This document shows, piece after piece, positions 35,331 to 47,669 of a stretch of 64,000 nt of DNA. The notes below the pieces were generated by a model. That model ran no database searches. It was given only the letters and a program-made list of their open reading frames with translations, and was not told the origin of the DNA. The position numbers were made by a program, and so were the translations under genes. The DNA is from Cynocephalus volans (Eukaryota > Chordata > Mammalia > Dermoptera > Cynocephalidae). Each line of letters starts with the position of its first letter. The first letter of the stretch is position 1. The stretch lies in assembly GCF_027409185.1 (NCBI RefSeq), contig NC_084462.1:185446071-185510070 (forward strand), in the 5' to 3' direction.

Positions 35331-37744
35331 CATACCCCTCAAATATTTACAGAAAAAAATTCAATAAAATCAATAAAAAATAATATAATAAATTTACTTT
35401 TAAGAAAAAATATGAAATAAAAAAATTTAAGGCATAGAATAATAAAATTATAAATATTAATTTGGGAAAATGGGAGAAAATTATTATTTTCCATTTATGC
35501 TGATCAGTGCTCAAAAGCTCTCAATAAAATCATTTGCAGTGTTAGATCCTTCGATCACTGAAGAAAGATAGTCTGGGAACTAAAGTTGAAAATGCACTAA
35601 AACAAATTTCTATTCTTTAGAATAGCAAATCAAGTTGTATGGATGGGCTTGATGTTATGCAGGTCACCACCAGTAGGAAATAGAGATCCTTCCCTTGGAA
35701 CTTCTTGAGAAGCCACATGTGGACCTGGGCACTAAGAGTGGGGCATTATCTTCCTGTTTCAACCTCCGCTGCTGGTGGATACCCCTGAGAGGTTTGACTT
35801 ATCTACACATCAGGGCAGTATCGACCTGTGGGACTCAAAGTTCCCACTACAGTGAAGGAAGTTACGCATCACCTGAGAGCTGTTTCAGGTAAAGATGGAT
35901 CATGTCCATACAGAAATATCCAATGCAATTGCTGATAACATTTGTCTTGGCCTCGGGGACACGAAAGGAAAGAACAAAAATCCAGTCCAGTGTGTCCTTA
36001 TATTTCTCTTTTCTTAGTTGGTTCCACACAGGTCCACTCAGTCCACTCTGCCACAAAAGCCAGAATGACTCCTCTTTGTCGCAGTGCATAGGTGCCATCT
36101 TAGCCTGAAAGACATGGGGCAGTTACCATCCCTGGTAGAAAAACTCTCTTTATCAGCTGAGCCACAGTCATAAGTATCCCCATAAGAAGACAACAAACAT
36201 AGACTCAGATTAAGTGGAACCACTTCTGTGCCCTAGTAGAAGGATTGTGAAGGCATAAATAAAACTTTGCATTTAGTCACTACAAATGTGGTGAAAGCAA
36301 TTAATCCTGCTTCTACACCCTGATTCCCAGACCCCTGTGTTGTAGCTACTGGGCCCAAGCCTCCTGTACAGCCCATTGAATAGGACCATATGCTGGGAGC
36401 TAGATTACAGGGAAATGCCTGTGATGGAATTAGTTTAGAGCTCATAGTTTCTTCTGGAAGATGATGTCGTAAAACATCTTCAGTCACATCAATTTGGTTT
36501 TATTTTCTGAGACTTGAATTGGCCCTTCCATTGTTCTATTAGTTTTTCTACTTCTGGAAAAATCTCAATGATGGATCAGAACTTTAGCCCATGCGTGTGT
36601 TCCCATGGCCTCACGTCCTATGACTCAACAACAACTAGAGTCCTTGGTCTTAGACAACATCCTGCAGGATCTCATATCAGAAACAGACATTCAGCACCAA
36701 GGACATTGCTTATGAGAAAAGGACTTTGGCAAGAAAGGAAAATCCTCATACTGGATAAGACTAACTACCATAAAGAACAATAAAGCTAAAAATGTGGGTG
36801 AAGGGCACATGGTATTCTCTGTCTTATTTCTGCAATATTTGCATAAGCCTAAAGTTACTTCAAAATGCATTTAAAAATTAAGAAAAATATGAATGAACAG
36901 GTAAATAATGCCAATAAAAAATTAGATGAGGACAACTTTCTGGCTCTCATGGGTGAATGTGACATGAAGCAATCAACTTATTACCAAGAGGATTACACTC
37001 ACTTTAAAAAGGCACATTTTAATATATGTGCTACAATAGCATCTATTCAATAAAGGAAGACAATAATGTATCTACTTTTCTGCAAAAACAGTTTTTTGAT
37101 TCAATAGGACATCTGACATTTTCCAGAAGGGTTTGTTTTGTCAAATGAATATAAAACTTTAACTGGCTCATGTAGAAATTGGAAATCTTGGCTGTTCTAC
37201 ATAATGCTTGGGTGGGGCCTGCCTGGCATAGAGCAGCGTCTCAAACACATATTATTATTTTTATAGAGGAGCATAGTGCAGTGCAGATGTAATAGTGATT
37301 TATTGCCTCATGTCTGATAGTCTTTGTTCATGTTGTTGTAATTTACATAAAATATTCACAACTTGCGTTCCATGAATCGTATCTACTCAAAAAAGTGTTT
37401 GAGTCACTGCTTCTCTGTGTTTCACTTCCCCTGCCATATGTGAAGAAAAGTAAATAAAATCTAAAGGAAAAGAAGCATGCTTGTTTTACATACACGTTCT
37501 CTGCCCTTTGTCCAATTAGTTAAATAGAATGCTTAGATCCTTTGCATTTACTATATTTTATTTGTTTCTATAAAAGCCTTTCAGAGCTTTAGATTAGTCT
37601 TTTATCTCTACCTCAGCTCTGTTCCATAACATTGGAATGCACAGATATTTGATTTCATATATCTCTGGTCACTAGAAACAAAAGTTATATTGAGGGTGAC
37701 CGGGACACCCAAAGCATCACTGTGCAACCACAGCATCTCATAGA
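35331..37744. other. Intergenic, possible old retroviral debris
   Basis: No gene is recognised. On the minus strand, 35,860-36,490 gives several moderately long, overlapping open pieces in shifting frames, which could be a decayed ERV internal region; this is a guess. Confidence 0.3.
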
Positions 37745-37860
37745 TTTGCCTACCAGTGTGTCCTGCAGGTGGTGGAGCCATCTGTACATTTTATGGCATA
37801 AGGTACGTGAGTTGTTCTAGGTGTTGTGGGGTCATTAGCCACCTGTGCCTCCAACTTGCT
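37745..37860. repeat. Duplicated intergenic segment, copy 2
   Basis: Diverged partner of 31,755-31,905, in the same orientation. Confidence 0.5.
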
Positions 37861-38687
37861 GCAGGATTGACCTGCAGTAGTGCCTGAATTACATGGTTCT
37901 GCATGTGAAAGACACATGGGCTCAGCAGCACAGTGAGGAAGCTGCAGGTGACCCACTTATGGTCACCTATCCAGGGTGTCCATGAATGGACTGACACATA
38001 CGATGCACATTAGGAGACAATGTGGGGTTGGATGTTTGATGATCAAATCTATTCGAGACCATGAGGGGAAGAGGTAGTCTGTCTGAGTGAAGGTGTCCAT
38101 GAAGTTACAAAAGCTGCTTCTCTGAGGCCAAAGAGTGTGTGCTTGGGACACACAGTGACTGAACTATATAGCTGTTTTTTCTATGAGTGAAATTAGCTCC
38201 AAAAAAGAGAAAGGAGAATCTTCAGGATGATCTGTTTGTTGAGAATGAAACATGAGTTACAGGAACTCAGGAAGAAAACGGCCCTAGTGAATCTTTTTTT
38301 GTAATAGTTAATGTGTGTGTATATATATATATTTATATATTATATATATAATTGCTTATGAATATTCATGAGATACAGAGCTGATTGTCACCCCTTGTGC
38401 CCAAGATGTGAAGTCCAGATTCGTGCTGGCAGCATGCCCATTGCCACATCCCATCTACATATAGACCACTTCGGTTTATCCTTCATTACCCCGTGAGGGT
38501 GTGAGGAATTAAAGACACAAATTATAAGACATAAAACGTCTCAGGGAACAGCTGAGAACTTGGAGAGTGGATGATTCCGTTGAACCCAAAAGGAAGCACA
38601 GGCCCCTCTGCACCTGCCCATGGGAATCAGCCCTGAACTTCGTGGGTCCTGAGCATCCCCTGGTGGTCCCGTGTTTCCCTATAGGGA
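37861..38687. other. Intergenic, V 3' flank at its end
   Basis: Contains a TA-rich run at about 38,319-38,351. From about 38,600 it is the conserved 3' flank of the next V fragment (CTCTGCACCTGCCCATGGG). Confidence 0.55.
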
Positions 38688-38722
38688 AGTTCATGTCTGG
38701 GCTCCCACTGACATCCTCTGTG
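38688..38722 (-). promoter_or_regulatory. Broken RSS (19-bp spacer) of IGHV5-like fragment
   Basis: Minus strand: heptamer CACAGAG, 19-bp spacer, nonamer-like ACATGAACT. Compared with the intact RSSs here, four spacer bases are missing and both elements are mutated. A 19-bp spacer fits neither the 12 nor the 23 class. Confidence 0.72.
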
Positions 38723-38892
38723 TCTCTCGCACAGTAATACACAGCAGTGTCTGAGGAGTTCACGCTGTTCAACTGCAGGTGGGCAATGCTGGTGGAGTTG
38801 TCAGTGGAGAGTGTGACATGGCCTTGGAAGGACGGGCCATATTGCATATCTGATTCACCAGGATCAATCATCCCCACCCAGTCGAGGCCTTA
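38723..38892 (-). pseudogene. IGHV: IGHV5-like fragment, 5' half missing
   Basis: Minus-strand translation gives GLDWVGMIDPGESDMQYGPS, then SFQGHVTLSTDNSTSIAHLQ and [11 protein letters not shown]. The CDR2 Pro-Gly-Glu-Ser-Asp form and the SFQG start of framework 3 are IGHV5 (clan I) hallmarks. The open frame is intact from framework 2 to Cys104, but homology stops abruptly in framework 2 at about 38,892. CDR1, framework 1, leader and promoter are all absent. The RSS is also broken. A clean truncation plus a good remaining frame suggests loss by deletion rather than slow decay. Confidence 0.85.
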
Positions 38893-39189
38893 AAGTGGTG
38901 TATGACTTAATTTTAAATTTCATCATTGCTTATATTGGAAAATAAAGCAAAGAAACTAGCAAAGGGCAGGGGAAGACTGGCTGAAGTGACCACCCTTGCT
39001 ATTTATTAACAGGGAGTGGCAGTTTTTCACAAAATGAACTGCATGTTCATGTGCGATAACTTTACATGATACTAATCATACTTGTGCATGAAACTCACAT
39101 ATGTTGTGTGTGTCATTCTCCCATTAAAATATCATGTGTGTGGGTGTGATATTTATTTATAATGAAAAATTTGTGGTATGTAAACCTAA
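38893..39189. other. Unassigned sequence beyond the V breakpoint
   Basis: AT-rich, not V-like. It lies between the V truncation and L1 sequence. Confidence 0.5.
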
Positions 39190-40850
39190 AGAAGTTTACA
39201 TCTAAACATATTATAATCAAGTTTTAATAAATGATGACACAGAGAATTTTGAAAGCATCAAGAGTAATGTGACATCTCAAATACAAGGGAACATGGACAA
39301 GACTATGAGCAGATTTAACAGAAGAAACCATATAGGCCATGCAAGAGGGGTGTGAATATAGTTAAAGGGCTGAAAGAGAAACACTGCAAACCAAGAATAC
39401 TATATTAAACTGTTTCACAGGAAAAAAGAAGATACTTTTCCAGATCAACCAAAGCTAAGGGAGTTTATCACCAGTAAATGTGCCTTACAGGTAAAGCTAA
39501 AGAGATGTCTTTGAGATGAAACAAAAGGACTGTAAATATCCAAGTGTAAGAATTTATTGAAAATAGAAACTTACTGGTTAATATGAGTATATTAAAATAG
39601 TAACACCCCAATATTGTAATAGAGGTGCATAAATCATTTAAACTCTATTATAAAATTAAAAAATTATTAAGAATACATACAAGTATGATAATGTGTTAAT
39701 AGACGCATAATTGAAACAGAAGTACAATGTGGCATCACTAACATAAAGTACAGAATAAAAGTGAAGAGCTATTGTATGAGGATACTTTAAAATATTTGGG
39801 GAAATATATAATTAAAAGATGATATAAATGTTTCCATGAATTTGTTGAAGCACTTTTGTGTGAGTGAATTTAAGTTGCTGTCAGCTTAAAACTGACTGCT
39901 AAAAATATAAAGTCATTTATGTAAAGCTCATAGAAATGATAAAATATAGAAAAAATATAGTTGATACTCAGTAGGTGAAGAGAAATGAAAGAAATTGTAA
40001 AATTCCAAAAAATAAATAAAATAAAATAAAGTCAAAAAGATAAATACTAGAAGAGAGAAATTGGAACATAGTACAAAGAGAAAAAGAATTAACAGTATAG
40101 TAAGTCCTTACCAATCAATAATTTATTTAAGTGCAAATCAATTATATTTCCAATCAAAATATATACTTTCACAGAAGCTAAATAAAAAATAAATAAATAC
40201 AACCAACCATGTCCTGTCTACAAGGAACTAATCTAGGCCTTAAGAACACACATAGGAAAATGTTAATGTATGAAGAAAGATATTCCATGCAAATGGTAAT
40301 CACAAGAGAGCAGCGGGGTGCACTTCCATGAGCCATAATAGACTTTAGCCCCAAATTATAAGAAGAGACACAGATCACTGCATAATAACAAAAGAATCAA
40401 TCCATCAGGAAGGCATAGCAATAAGAAATGCACATGCACCCAACAACAGCACACCTAGATATGAGTATATAACATAAATATTAACAAATCAGAACAGATA
40501 AACTTCAAGAAATATGATAGAGAGATACTTCATAATCCACTGACAACAATGGACAGAGTATTCAGACAGAAAATCAATTTGGAAGCAGTGCAAATGAAGA
40601 AAACCACAGACAAAATTTTCCTAAGAGACACACGCAGAACACTTCATCCAACAGCATCAGAATATGCAATTTTAAGTCCACCTGGCACATTCTCCAGAAT
40701 AGTCATGTTAAGTGAGAAATCAAATGTTAACAAACAAAAGATGATTGAAATTATTTCAAGAATTTTCTCCAACCACAGTGATGTGAAAGTAAACATGAAC
40801 ACATGAGAAATATATAAATTCCTCCAACATCTAAATGTTTCTAAAAATTA
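39190..40850 (+). mobile_element. Old L1, ORF1 C-terminus to ORF2 endonuclease
   Basis: Degenerate but ordered L1: ORF1 end near 39,270-39,500 (ACCAAGAATACTATATTAAA), then the ORF2 endonuclease near 40,560-40,800 (CCAACAGCATCAGAATATGC). It ends with an A-run at 40,849-40,864. Confidence 0.75.
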
Positions 40851-43800
40851 AAAAAAAAAAAAAAGGTGGCTGAGCAGCCAATTAGTCAAAGTAAAAATCA
40901 AACAGAGGAAAATCAGCATGAAACATGATACACCATCTTTAAGAGACTCAAGGAAATAAGTCTAAGCTGCTGTGTGTGATGGAACCGAGGTAGTCAGAAC
41001 ACATGTCCTGGCTCGGGGAGGAGGAGGGAGGGAAGAGATGGCCAAGGCTGGATCCTGACCTCGTGCCTTGTAGAATCAGGGAGGAGCTGGAGTCTGTGGA
41101 GGGAGCAGCTTGCAGGCCAGAGGCATGGGGTCCATGCTGTGGTGCAGTTTCCCAGGAGCCATAGCAGAGGGTGCCATCATGGGGAATTCAGTGGCCATGC
41201 ACAGAGGATGGTGGTGTGGCAAAGGGGTGACATGGGAATAGACCCAGGACAGACAGGAAGGAGGAAGGGCATGTCCTCAGGCAACAGGTTCAGAAACAAG
41301 CTTGTGCAAGACTCGTGCCTGGACTTCCATCAATATATGATGATACATGTGAGTGGTTTTCCCTCCTGATAAAAATGTCAGAGTTTCAAAGTGAGGAAGA
41401 AGAGGAGGGGTGCTCCCAGGAGAGGAGGCCCTGCACCGTAGCAGTCACCCTCCTGCCCTCACTCTGCCCTGCCCATCAGCACACCTGCAGCACCAGGGTC
41501 TCCTCCGTCTCCTGTAGGGGGTGCCACACTCCATTCTTAGAACCCAAAGGAGCTCTGCTGACACGTGGGTTTACACCTGTCATGAACCAGGTGTTTCCAA
41601 ACAGGTTCTCCATCTGCATCTCACCCATGTGTTCACTAGGCTTTAAGATATGTAAATAAATCGATGGCACTAACAATTTTTCACACACACATAAATTCTT
41701 CACCAATATGTTAGGAGACCTTTTCCTGTGTTGGAAGGACATTCCTTAGTTTCAGCACCAGAGCAAAGGACAGAGACATACAATTATCAGTGTTCATGGT
41801 GCTCCAGACTCCACACGGAAATGTCTCCATACACACAGTGTGGTAACAGTAAAGAACTCATTGTTGTGTGCGATGTTTTTTCCTAAATAAATCCAGCAAA
41901 TTCTGAGATTAGATTAGAACACGTAAATTGTAGAACTTCTCTTTAATTAAACGTAAAACTAAATGAGATAAGAACAAGGTGTCAGTGAGGGGGATTGAAT
42001 TGTTACATGCGCTTTTGATGATGGTTAGTTGCAGAATGGAGATGAGATATAGAAAATGAACTGATTTTCTAATTCTGGGCCCTAAGTTAGACCTGAATAG
42101 CATTCACCAGAATCTTCCCTACCCGTGAAACTGTTCTGACTGTAATACTGCATCAGGGATCTCTGAAGGCTCTGAGGTGTGCAGACCAACTCCTGCCCCA
42201 GATCCCACAGTCAGGTAAGTCTCTGATCTTCTGATGGGGGGAGAAGGGAGAGTGTAGATAAGACACAGAGACATTCCTCCCAAGATCTCTGCACAGGGAG
42301 AGGGGCCAATGTATGTGGGGAAGAGTGTCTTTACTCACTGGTTAACAGTTTCTCATGAGAAAGGCAACTCTGTGCCTGGACACTGCACAGAATTAAAGAA
42401 TAATGAATTTGAGTTAAATGTGGAAATTCCACTTGTTTGCAGACTTCATATTTATGTCTATTTGTCATCTAGTAGGTAAAATAAAACCGTATTTTCCATA
42501 TAAAACTCTACAAACTGTGAGGTTTTCCTGAGGGTGCACATTCTACACCTAAACCTGCATGGATCACAATGCACCTGTACGAGGCACTGGGTTCTCCTCT
42601 CTGGACTCACCACATGGTGCATGCTGAGGACACGTGTCCTGTGGTTCACCGTCAAGTCTTGACTGAGCTCCATGGTGATGCTAAGGCAGGGCCTGGCTGG
42701 GTATGTTGGGTCCTCTGATGGGCAGCTCTGGCTGTAGGATGGTTCAGTAACCTTGCTTCAGTTTCTTTGTCAGAACAGACATTTAGCAAAGTTTCACCCA
42801 ATCTTCCCTCCCTCTTTCCTTTACTCAGAGTCAGACTTGCATCATGGACTGACATATTCCCAATCTCTTAGCCAGGCCTTCTGCTTTTGATCTCAAAAGG
42901 GCACATGTGTTTCTTGAAAAAGATATGGAAGTGAAATCCAGTCTTGGGATTTGCTTTTTAAAATACCCAAACTAACAATTATTTTAAGAGTTTTTAATAA
43001 TAGGGACTTCAGTCTCTTGGCAAATAAAAAATATAAAATAACCATTGCCTTAGTGTGTTTTGTATGTGGGTAAACCATGGTCTCCAGTTATTCAATTAAA
43101 TCTAATCTAGGTGCTGTTCTGATGGTGCTTTATATTTTGATTGAACCTGCCATCAGCTTGTTGAGATCCAGGAAGATTATCCTAGAAACCTTGGTTGGCT
43201 TGTTCCAATCAGAACAGAACCAAAGAAGATGAAATTCCATGGTGCACACAACTATAGGTCTTCACAATTGTTCCAACAGGTCCTTCCTAATGGCTGCCCC
43301 TATAGACTCGGTCATGTCGATCCAGCCACCACAAGGGCCATCACCTACAGCTCACAGCACATCAAGTTTTTCCATCGAGAGCTTTCCTGCAAGTCGCAGG
43401 TGAGGGAGGGGATGTCATGAAAGTTTGAGCAGCACAAGGTCAGCTGTACATCAGTACCCCATTTTGAGCAATCCCCAATTATCCCATTGTCTACTAGTGT
43501 TCATTTGCATTCCCCATGTGGCTCCTTGTAGAGAGGTCAGGAGGAATGTCCTGTACAATGATGGGCAAGAAAGTCTCATCAGTCTCTCCCAGGTGTCTGC
43601 AGGAAGAACAGCTGGAGCCACACCTGAGCTCCAGGTAAAGAAACTCAGTCCTGGATTTTAGACCTCAGAGACCACATTCTGCATTTCCAGGGAATAGAAA
43701 GAGCAAAGGGAATGAGAGAACATCAACTACAGAAAAATAAAATTGAATATGACCAAAAGGACATCAGATCACTGCTGTGTCTATGTTGCATAAGTTAGTG

Positions 43801-44248
43801 TCAGGAGAATGGTTAGAAGTGAGACCCATAAGATTTTTATGTTACTGATCAGGAACTAGCCTCTCTCTTGACTTTATTCAGAATCCCAACACGGTGCTCT
43901 AATCAGGGAGTTTCCTGGGGTCTTTGCACTGAGTCTGATTGGAAAAGCCTCATCAGGTTCCACTGAGTTTCCTCAGGACACTGATCCTGGTAATCAAGAC
44001 AGAGAGAGTGTTTTACATCCAGTGTGCGTGAGAATGTTTTCTTTGTTACAATAGAACTTTCATATTTCAGAGACATCAGAGCTAGGAACAGAATCATAAA
44101 CTAACAGAGGTTCCTTGAGCAAACTGTCATATGGAGAGGCAGCCCTAGAAGGTGACAAGAAACCAGACATAAACCTCCATGTGCACCTGCTCCTGGGCTG
44201 ACCCTATCTTCAGTGTGTCCTCAGCACTCCCTGGTGGTCCCTGCAGTA
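40851..44248. other. Long intergenic stretch, nothing recognised
   Basis: About 3.4 kb of mixed composition with no recognisable gene or repeat family. Open frames up to 114 codons (41,315-41,659) show no family motif. The last 80 bp are the V 3' flank. Confidence 0.45.
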
Positions 44249-44287
44249 GGTCTGTGTCTGGGCCCATGCTGACTTCTTCTCAATGTG
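44249..44287 (-). promoter_or_regulatory. 23-RSS of IGHV4-like pseudogene, mutated
   Basis: Minus strand: heptamer CACATTG, 23-bp spacer, nonamer ACACAGACC. The critical CAC is kept, so it may retain weak activity although the V itself is dead. Confidence 0.8.
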
Positions 44288-44711
44288 TCATGCTGTGTCC
44301 TCAGCAGTCACGAAGCTCAGCTGCAGAGAGAATTGATTCTTGGCCCCCTCAATGGTGACGGAGATTTGGCCCTGAGTCAAGGGGACATAGTTTGTCCTCC
44401 ATGATGATCCACTGTAGTGACCATATCCAAGCCATTGAAGCCCCTTCCCTAGAGGCTGGCAGATCCAGCTCCAACCACAACCACTGCTGATGGAGTAACC
44501 AGAGATGGTGCAGGTGAGGGAGAGGGTGTGTGAGGGCTTCACCAGTCCTGGGCCTGACTCCTGCAGCTGCACTTGGGACAAGTCACATGAAAAAAGAGGG
44601 AAAACCCCATGAGTGTCACACAGCATACTGCTCCTTTCAATACATTTATGAATCCCTTGATGCTCACACTGGGAAGCTATCAGCAGAGAAAGAAAGGAGT
44701 AAAATATTCAT
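44288..44711 (-). pseudogene. IGHV: IGHV4-like pseudogene
   Basis: V-exon (44288 to about 44,590) reads [20 protein letters not shown], Cys23 in SLTCTISG, Trp41 in [13 protein letters not shown], then [14 protein letters not shown] and stop. Compared with the other V genes about 17 nt are deleted at the 3' end, removing the YYCAR codons and Cys104. Framework 2 has Cys in place of the usual Arg. At the 5' side the acceptor AG is gone: the sequence reads TCATGTGAC where the others have CCAGGTGTC. A leader-like exon (ATG at 44711, [19 protein letters not shown] donor) remains. An L1 inserted at about 44,757 separates it from any promoter. Confidence 0.85.
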
Positions 44712-44756
44712 CTTCTTCAGAGAGAGAATAACATCTTTCACAGAGAAAATGTGCTC

Positions 44757-45470
44757 ACCCCAGTTAGGATGACTAATATCCAAAAGACTCTAAACGATAA
44801 ATGCTGGAGAGGTTGCGGAGAGAAAGGAACTCTCATACATTGTTGGTGGGACTGCAAAATGGTGCAGCCTCTATGGAAAATGGTATGGAGGTTCCTCAAA
44901 CAATTGCAGATAGATCTACCATACGACCCAGCTATCCCACTGCTGGGAATATACCCAGAAGAATAGAAATCATCAAGTCGAAGGTATACCTGTTCCCCAA
45001 TGCTCATTGCAGCACTCTTTACAATAGCCAAGAGTTGGAACCAGCCCAAATGTTCATCATCAGATGAGTGGATATGGAAAATGTGGTACATCTACACAAT
45101 GGAATACTACTCTGCTATAAAAAAGATTGAAATACTGCCATTTGCAACGAAATGGATGGACCTAGAGAGAATGATATTAAGTGAAACGATTCAGGCACAG
45201 AAAGAGAAATATCACATGTTCTCACTTATTTGTGGGAGCTAAAAATAAGTAAATAAATACACAAATAAACTGGGTGGGGGAGGGAAGAAGGCACAGCAAT
45301 TACAATTCCTTGAAGTTGATACAACAAGCAAACAGAAAGGACATTGTTGGGAGGGAGAGGGGAGATGGAGGAGGGAGGGAGGTTTCGGTAATGGGCCTCA
45401 ATAATCAACCACATTGTATATTGACAAAATAAAATTAAATTTGGAAGAAAAAAATAAAATAAAAATAAAG
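44757..45470 (+). mobile_element. 5'-truncated young L1 3' end
   Basis: ORF2 cysteine-rich end plus 3' UTR, near-identical by eye to 12,238-12,920 of the full-length L1 (for example TATGGAAAATGGTATGGAGG at 44,872). It ends TATTGACAAAATAAAATTAA with an A-rich tail. Inserted just upstream of the leader of the IGHV4-like pseudogene. Confidence 0.88.
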
Positions 45471-45784
45471 TAACACTCATAAATATGATGAAAGCTGTTA
45501 AACATGCTCTTTTCAAGACGTATAACGCCAGAGTACCTAAGACTGTGTATATATACATAGGTGTATGCATGAGTATAAATAAATATATTTAAAACTAAAA
45601 TGAACACAATAATAAAAGACGACATGGTTGAGGATATTTTAAGGAGTTTTGGGGAAGGAAGAGGAAACCACAGATTCTAACTACAAATCATTCCCTGGGC
45701 CCCTCTGCACCTGCTCTTGTGACTGAACCTTGAACTTGGTGGGTCCTGACCGCCCCCTGGTGGTCCAGTGTGTCCCTGCAGGGA
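45471..45784. other. Short intergenic stretch and IGHV7-like 3' flank
   Basis: AT-rich sequence, then from about 45,700 the conserved V 3' flank (CCCTCTGCACCTGCTCTTGT). Confidence 0.6.
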
Positions 45785-45823
45785 GGTTTGTGTCTGGGCT
45801 CATGCTGACTTCCTCTCACTGTG
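45785..45823 (-). promoter_or_regulatory. Consensus 23-RSS of IGHV7-like gene
   Basis: Minus strand: heptamer CACAGTG, 23-bp spacer, nonamer ACACAAACC. Confidence 0.93.
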
Positions 45824-46258
45824 TTTCTCGCACAGTAATACACGGCCGTGTCCTCTGTCTTCAGGCTGCTGATCTGTAGATACGCTGTGCTGACAGAGGT
45901 GTCCATGGAGAAGACAAATCGTCCTGTGAATCCCTCAGCGTATGTTGGCTTTCCAGTGTATGTGTTAATCCAGCCCATCCACTGAAGGCCCTTCCCTGCT
46001 TCCTGTCGCACCCAGGTCATGCCACAGCAGGTAAAGGTGTATCCAGAAGCCTTGCAGGAGACCTTCACAGACTCTCCAGGCTTCTTCACCTCAGCCCCAG
46101 ACTGCACCAGCTGGACCTGGCAGTGGACACCTGTGGAGAAGAGAGAGGGAAGATGGGGACCCTGGGGCAACCTCAGCAACCTCCTCAGCCCTGGATGCCA
46201 GGGGCTCCTTACCTGAGGCAGCTGCCAACAGAAAGAGGAGCCTCCAGCCCCACTCCAT
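45824..46258 (-). CDS. IGHV: IGHV7-like gene, apparently functional
   Basis: Leader exon 46258-46213 encodes [15 protein letters not shown] with a GTAAGG donor. An 82-bp intron follows, then V-exon 46130-45824 entered by CCACAG. The mature part starts [20 protein letters not shown], with Cys23 in [10 protein letters not shown], and Trp41 in [20 protein letters not shown]2 is [16 protein letters not shown], framework 3 is [20 protein letters not shown], and the end is DTAVYYCAR with Cys104. The [18 protein letters not shown] signature and INT-TG-PTYA CDR2 define IGHV7. Unusually, CDR1 carries two adjacent cysteines (FTCCGMT). The longer open frame upstream of 46,258 is intron and 5' flank read-through, not coding. 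Confidence 0.95.
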
Positions 46259-46363
46259 GCTGAGTGGAATTCGGACTCGTTCGTTCTGTGTGACCAGTAG
46301 GGTCGTACCCTTGATGAATGTGTTGAGGGGGAACCTGAGCTTTCTAATCTGTGGGGCCCAGTG

Positions 46364-46371
46364 ATTTGCAT
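46364..46371 (-). promoter_or_regulatory. Perfect IgH promoter octamer
   Basis: ATTTGCAT on the plus strand, 106 bp upstream of the leader ATG at 46258. Confidence 0.88.
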
Positions 46372-46954
46372 ATGTGTCCGGCTCCTTAACACCACCTGGT
46401 CCAGATCAGGTATGAATAGCACAATGCCCTAGAGGACCCCTGCACCTGGGAGACTGAGCTACCCTCTCGTGTTTGGTGCCTGGAGTCCTACTTGCTAATA
46501 GTTAGTGACCCTTCCCCAATGGATCTGACCCTGGGAAGTGCCTGGGTACAGATGAACCCATTCCTGGACCCCAACTAGTGACTTTTATCCTTCCTGTGAC
46601 CTCACATTGAAATGGGACAAAAGCTTCTTCTAAAGGTCTAATGCTGAATGTTCCCAGGGTGTCATTGCTTTGTCTGGGACCAGGCTCAGTGATTTCACCC
46701 TGGACCATCACATATAGAGTCTCACACACTCGACTTGTCTGATCTTTGAATTCATCTTTCCAAGTCCATTGCCTCAGAAATGGACATTATTTCTGACACT
46801 TTAAGATGCCATCTTCATGTTTCCAATAGTTTTATTATTTTTTCTCATTAAATTGAGATGAAGATTACATATTAATAACCACAACTATCTAGTTTTCTTA
46901 TTTCTTCCCTCATATAAAGTGAAAATAAATGAACAATCCAGATTAATTTTTCTG
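46372..46954. other. IGHV7-like upstream flank
   Basis: Non-coding. No further element is recognised. Confidence 0.5.
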
Positions 46955-47660
46955 CATATAGATGTCCAGTTTTCCCAGCACCATTTATTGAAGAGGCAAT
47001 CTTTTCCCCAGTGTATGTTCTTGTGGTCTTTGTCAAACATCAGTTGGCTGTAAGTGTGTGGGATGATTCGCAGGTTTTCTATTCTGTTTCAGTGGTTCGA
47101 GTGTATGTTTTTATGCCAGTACAATGCAGTCCTGTTTATAATAGCTTTGAAGCTGGGTTGTGTTACGCATCTGTCATTATTAATTAATTAATTTTTTTGC
47201 TCAGGATTTCTTTGGCTATTGGGGCCTATTGTTATTCTATATGAACATTAGGATTGCTTTTCCTATTTCTGTGAAGAACGTCATTGGTATTTTGATGTGG
47301 ATTGCATTGGGTCTGCAGACTGCTTTTAGTAGTGTGGATATATTCACAATGTTAATTCTTCCTATCCAAGAGCATAGATCGTCTTTCCAACTTTTTGTGT
47401 CTTTAATTTCTATCAGTAGTGTTTTGCAGTTCCTATTGTAGCGATCTTTCACCTTCTGGTGATATTGATTCCCAGATTTGTGTGTATGTGTGACTATTGT
47501 AAATGAGCTTATTTTCTTGACTTCATTTCCTGCTATGTTTTTATTGGAGTATAACAATGCTACTTATATTGGAATGTTGACTTTTTATCCTGAAACATTA
47601 CTGAAATTGTTAATCTGTTCTAAGAGTTTTTTAGAGTTTTTAGTTTTCTAGATATAATAT
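46955..47660 (-). mobile_element. L1 ORF2 fragment, antisense
   Basis: Reverse-complement ORF2, from CAGTTTTCCCAGCACCATTT (46,969) through GGTCTGCAGACTGCTTTTAG to the RT end. Confidence 0.82.
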
Positions 47661-47669
47661 CATAAAATT

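Noticed and set aside
35862-36490. Minus-strand open frames as a possible retroviral gene
   Set aside because: Suggestive only: no catalytic motif could be identified, so it is left as unassigned debris.
45688-46422. A 244-residue protein including the IGHV7-like V
   Set aside because: The N-terminal part is 5' flank, leader exon in another frame and intron. The real leader ATG is at 46258 with a proper donor.
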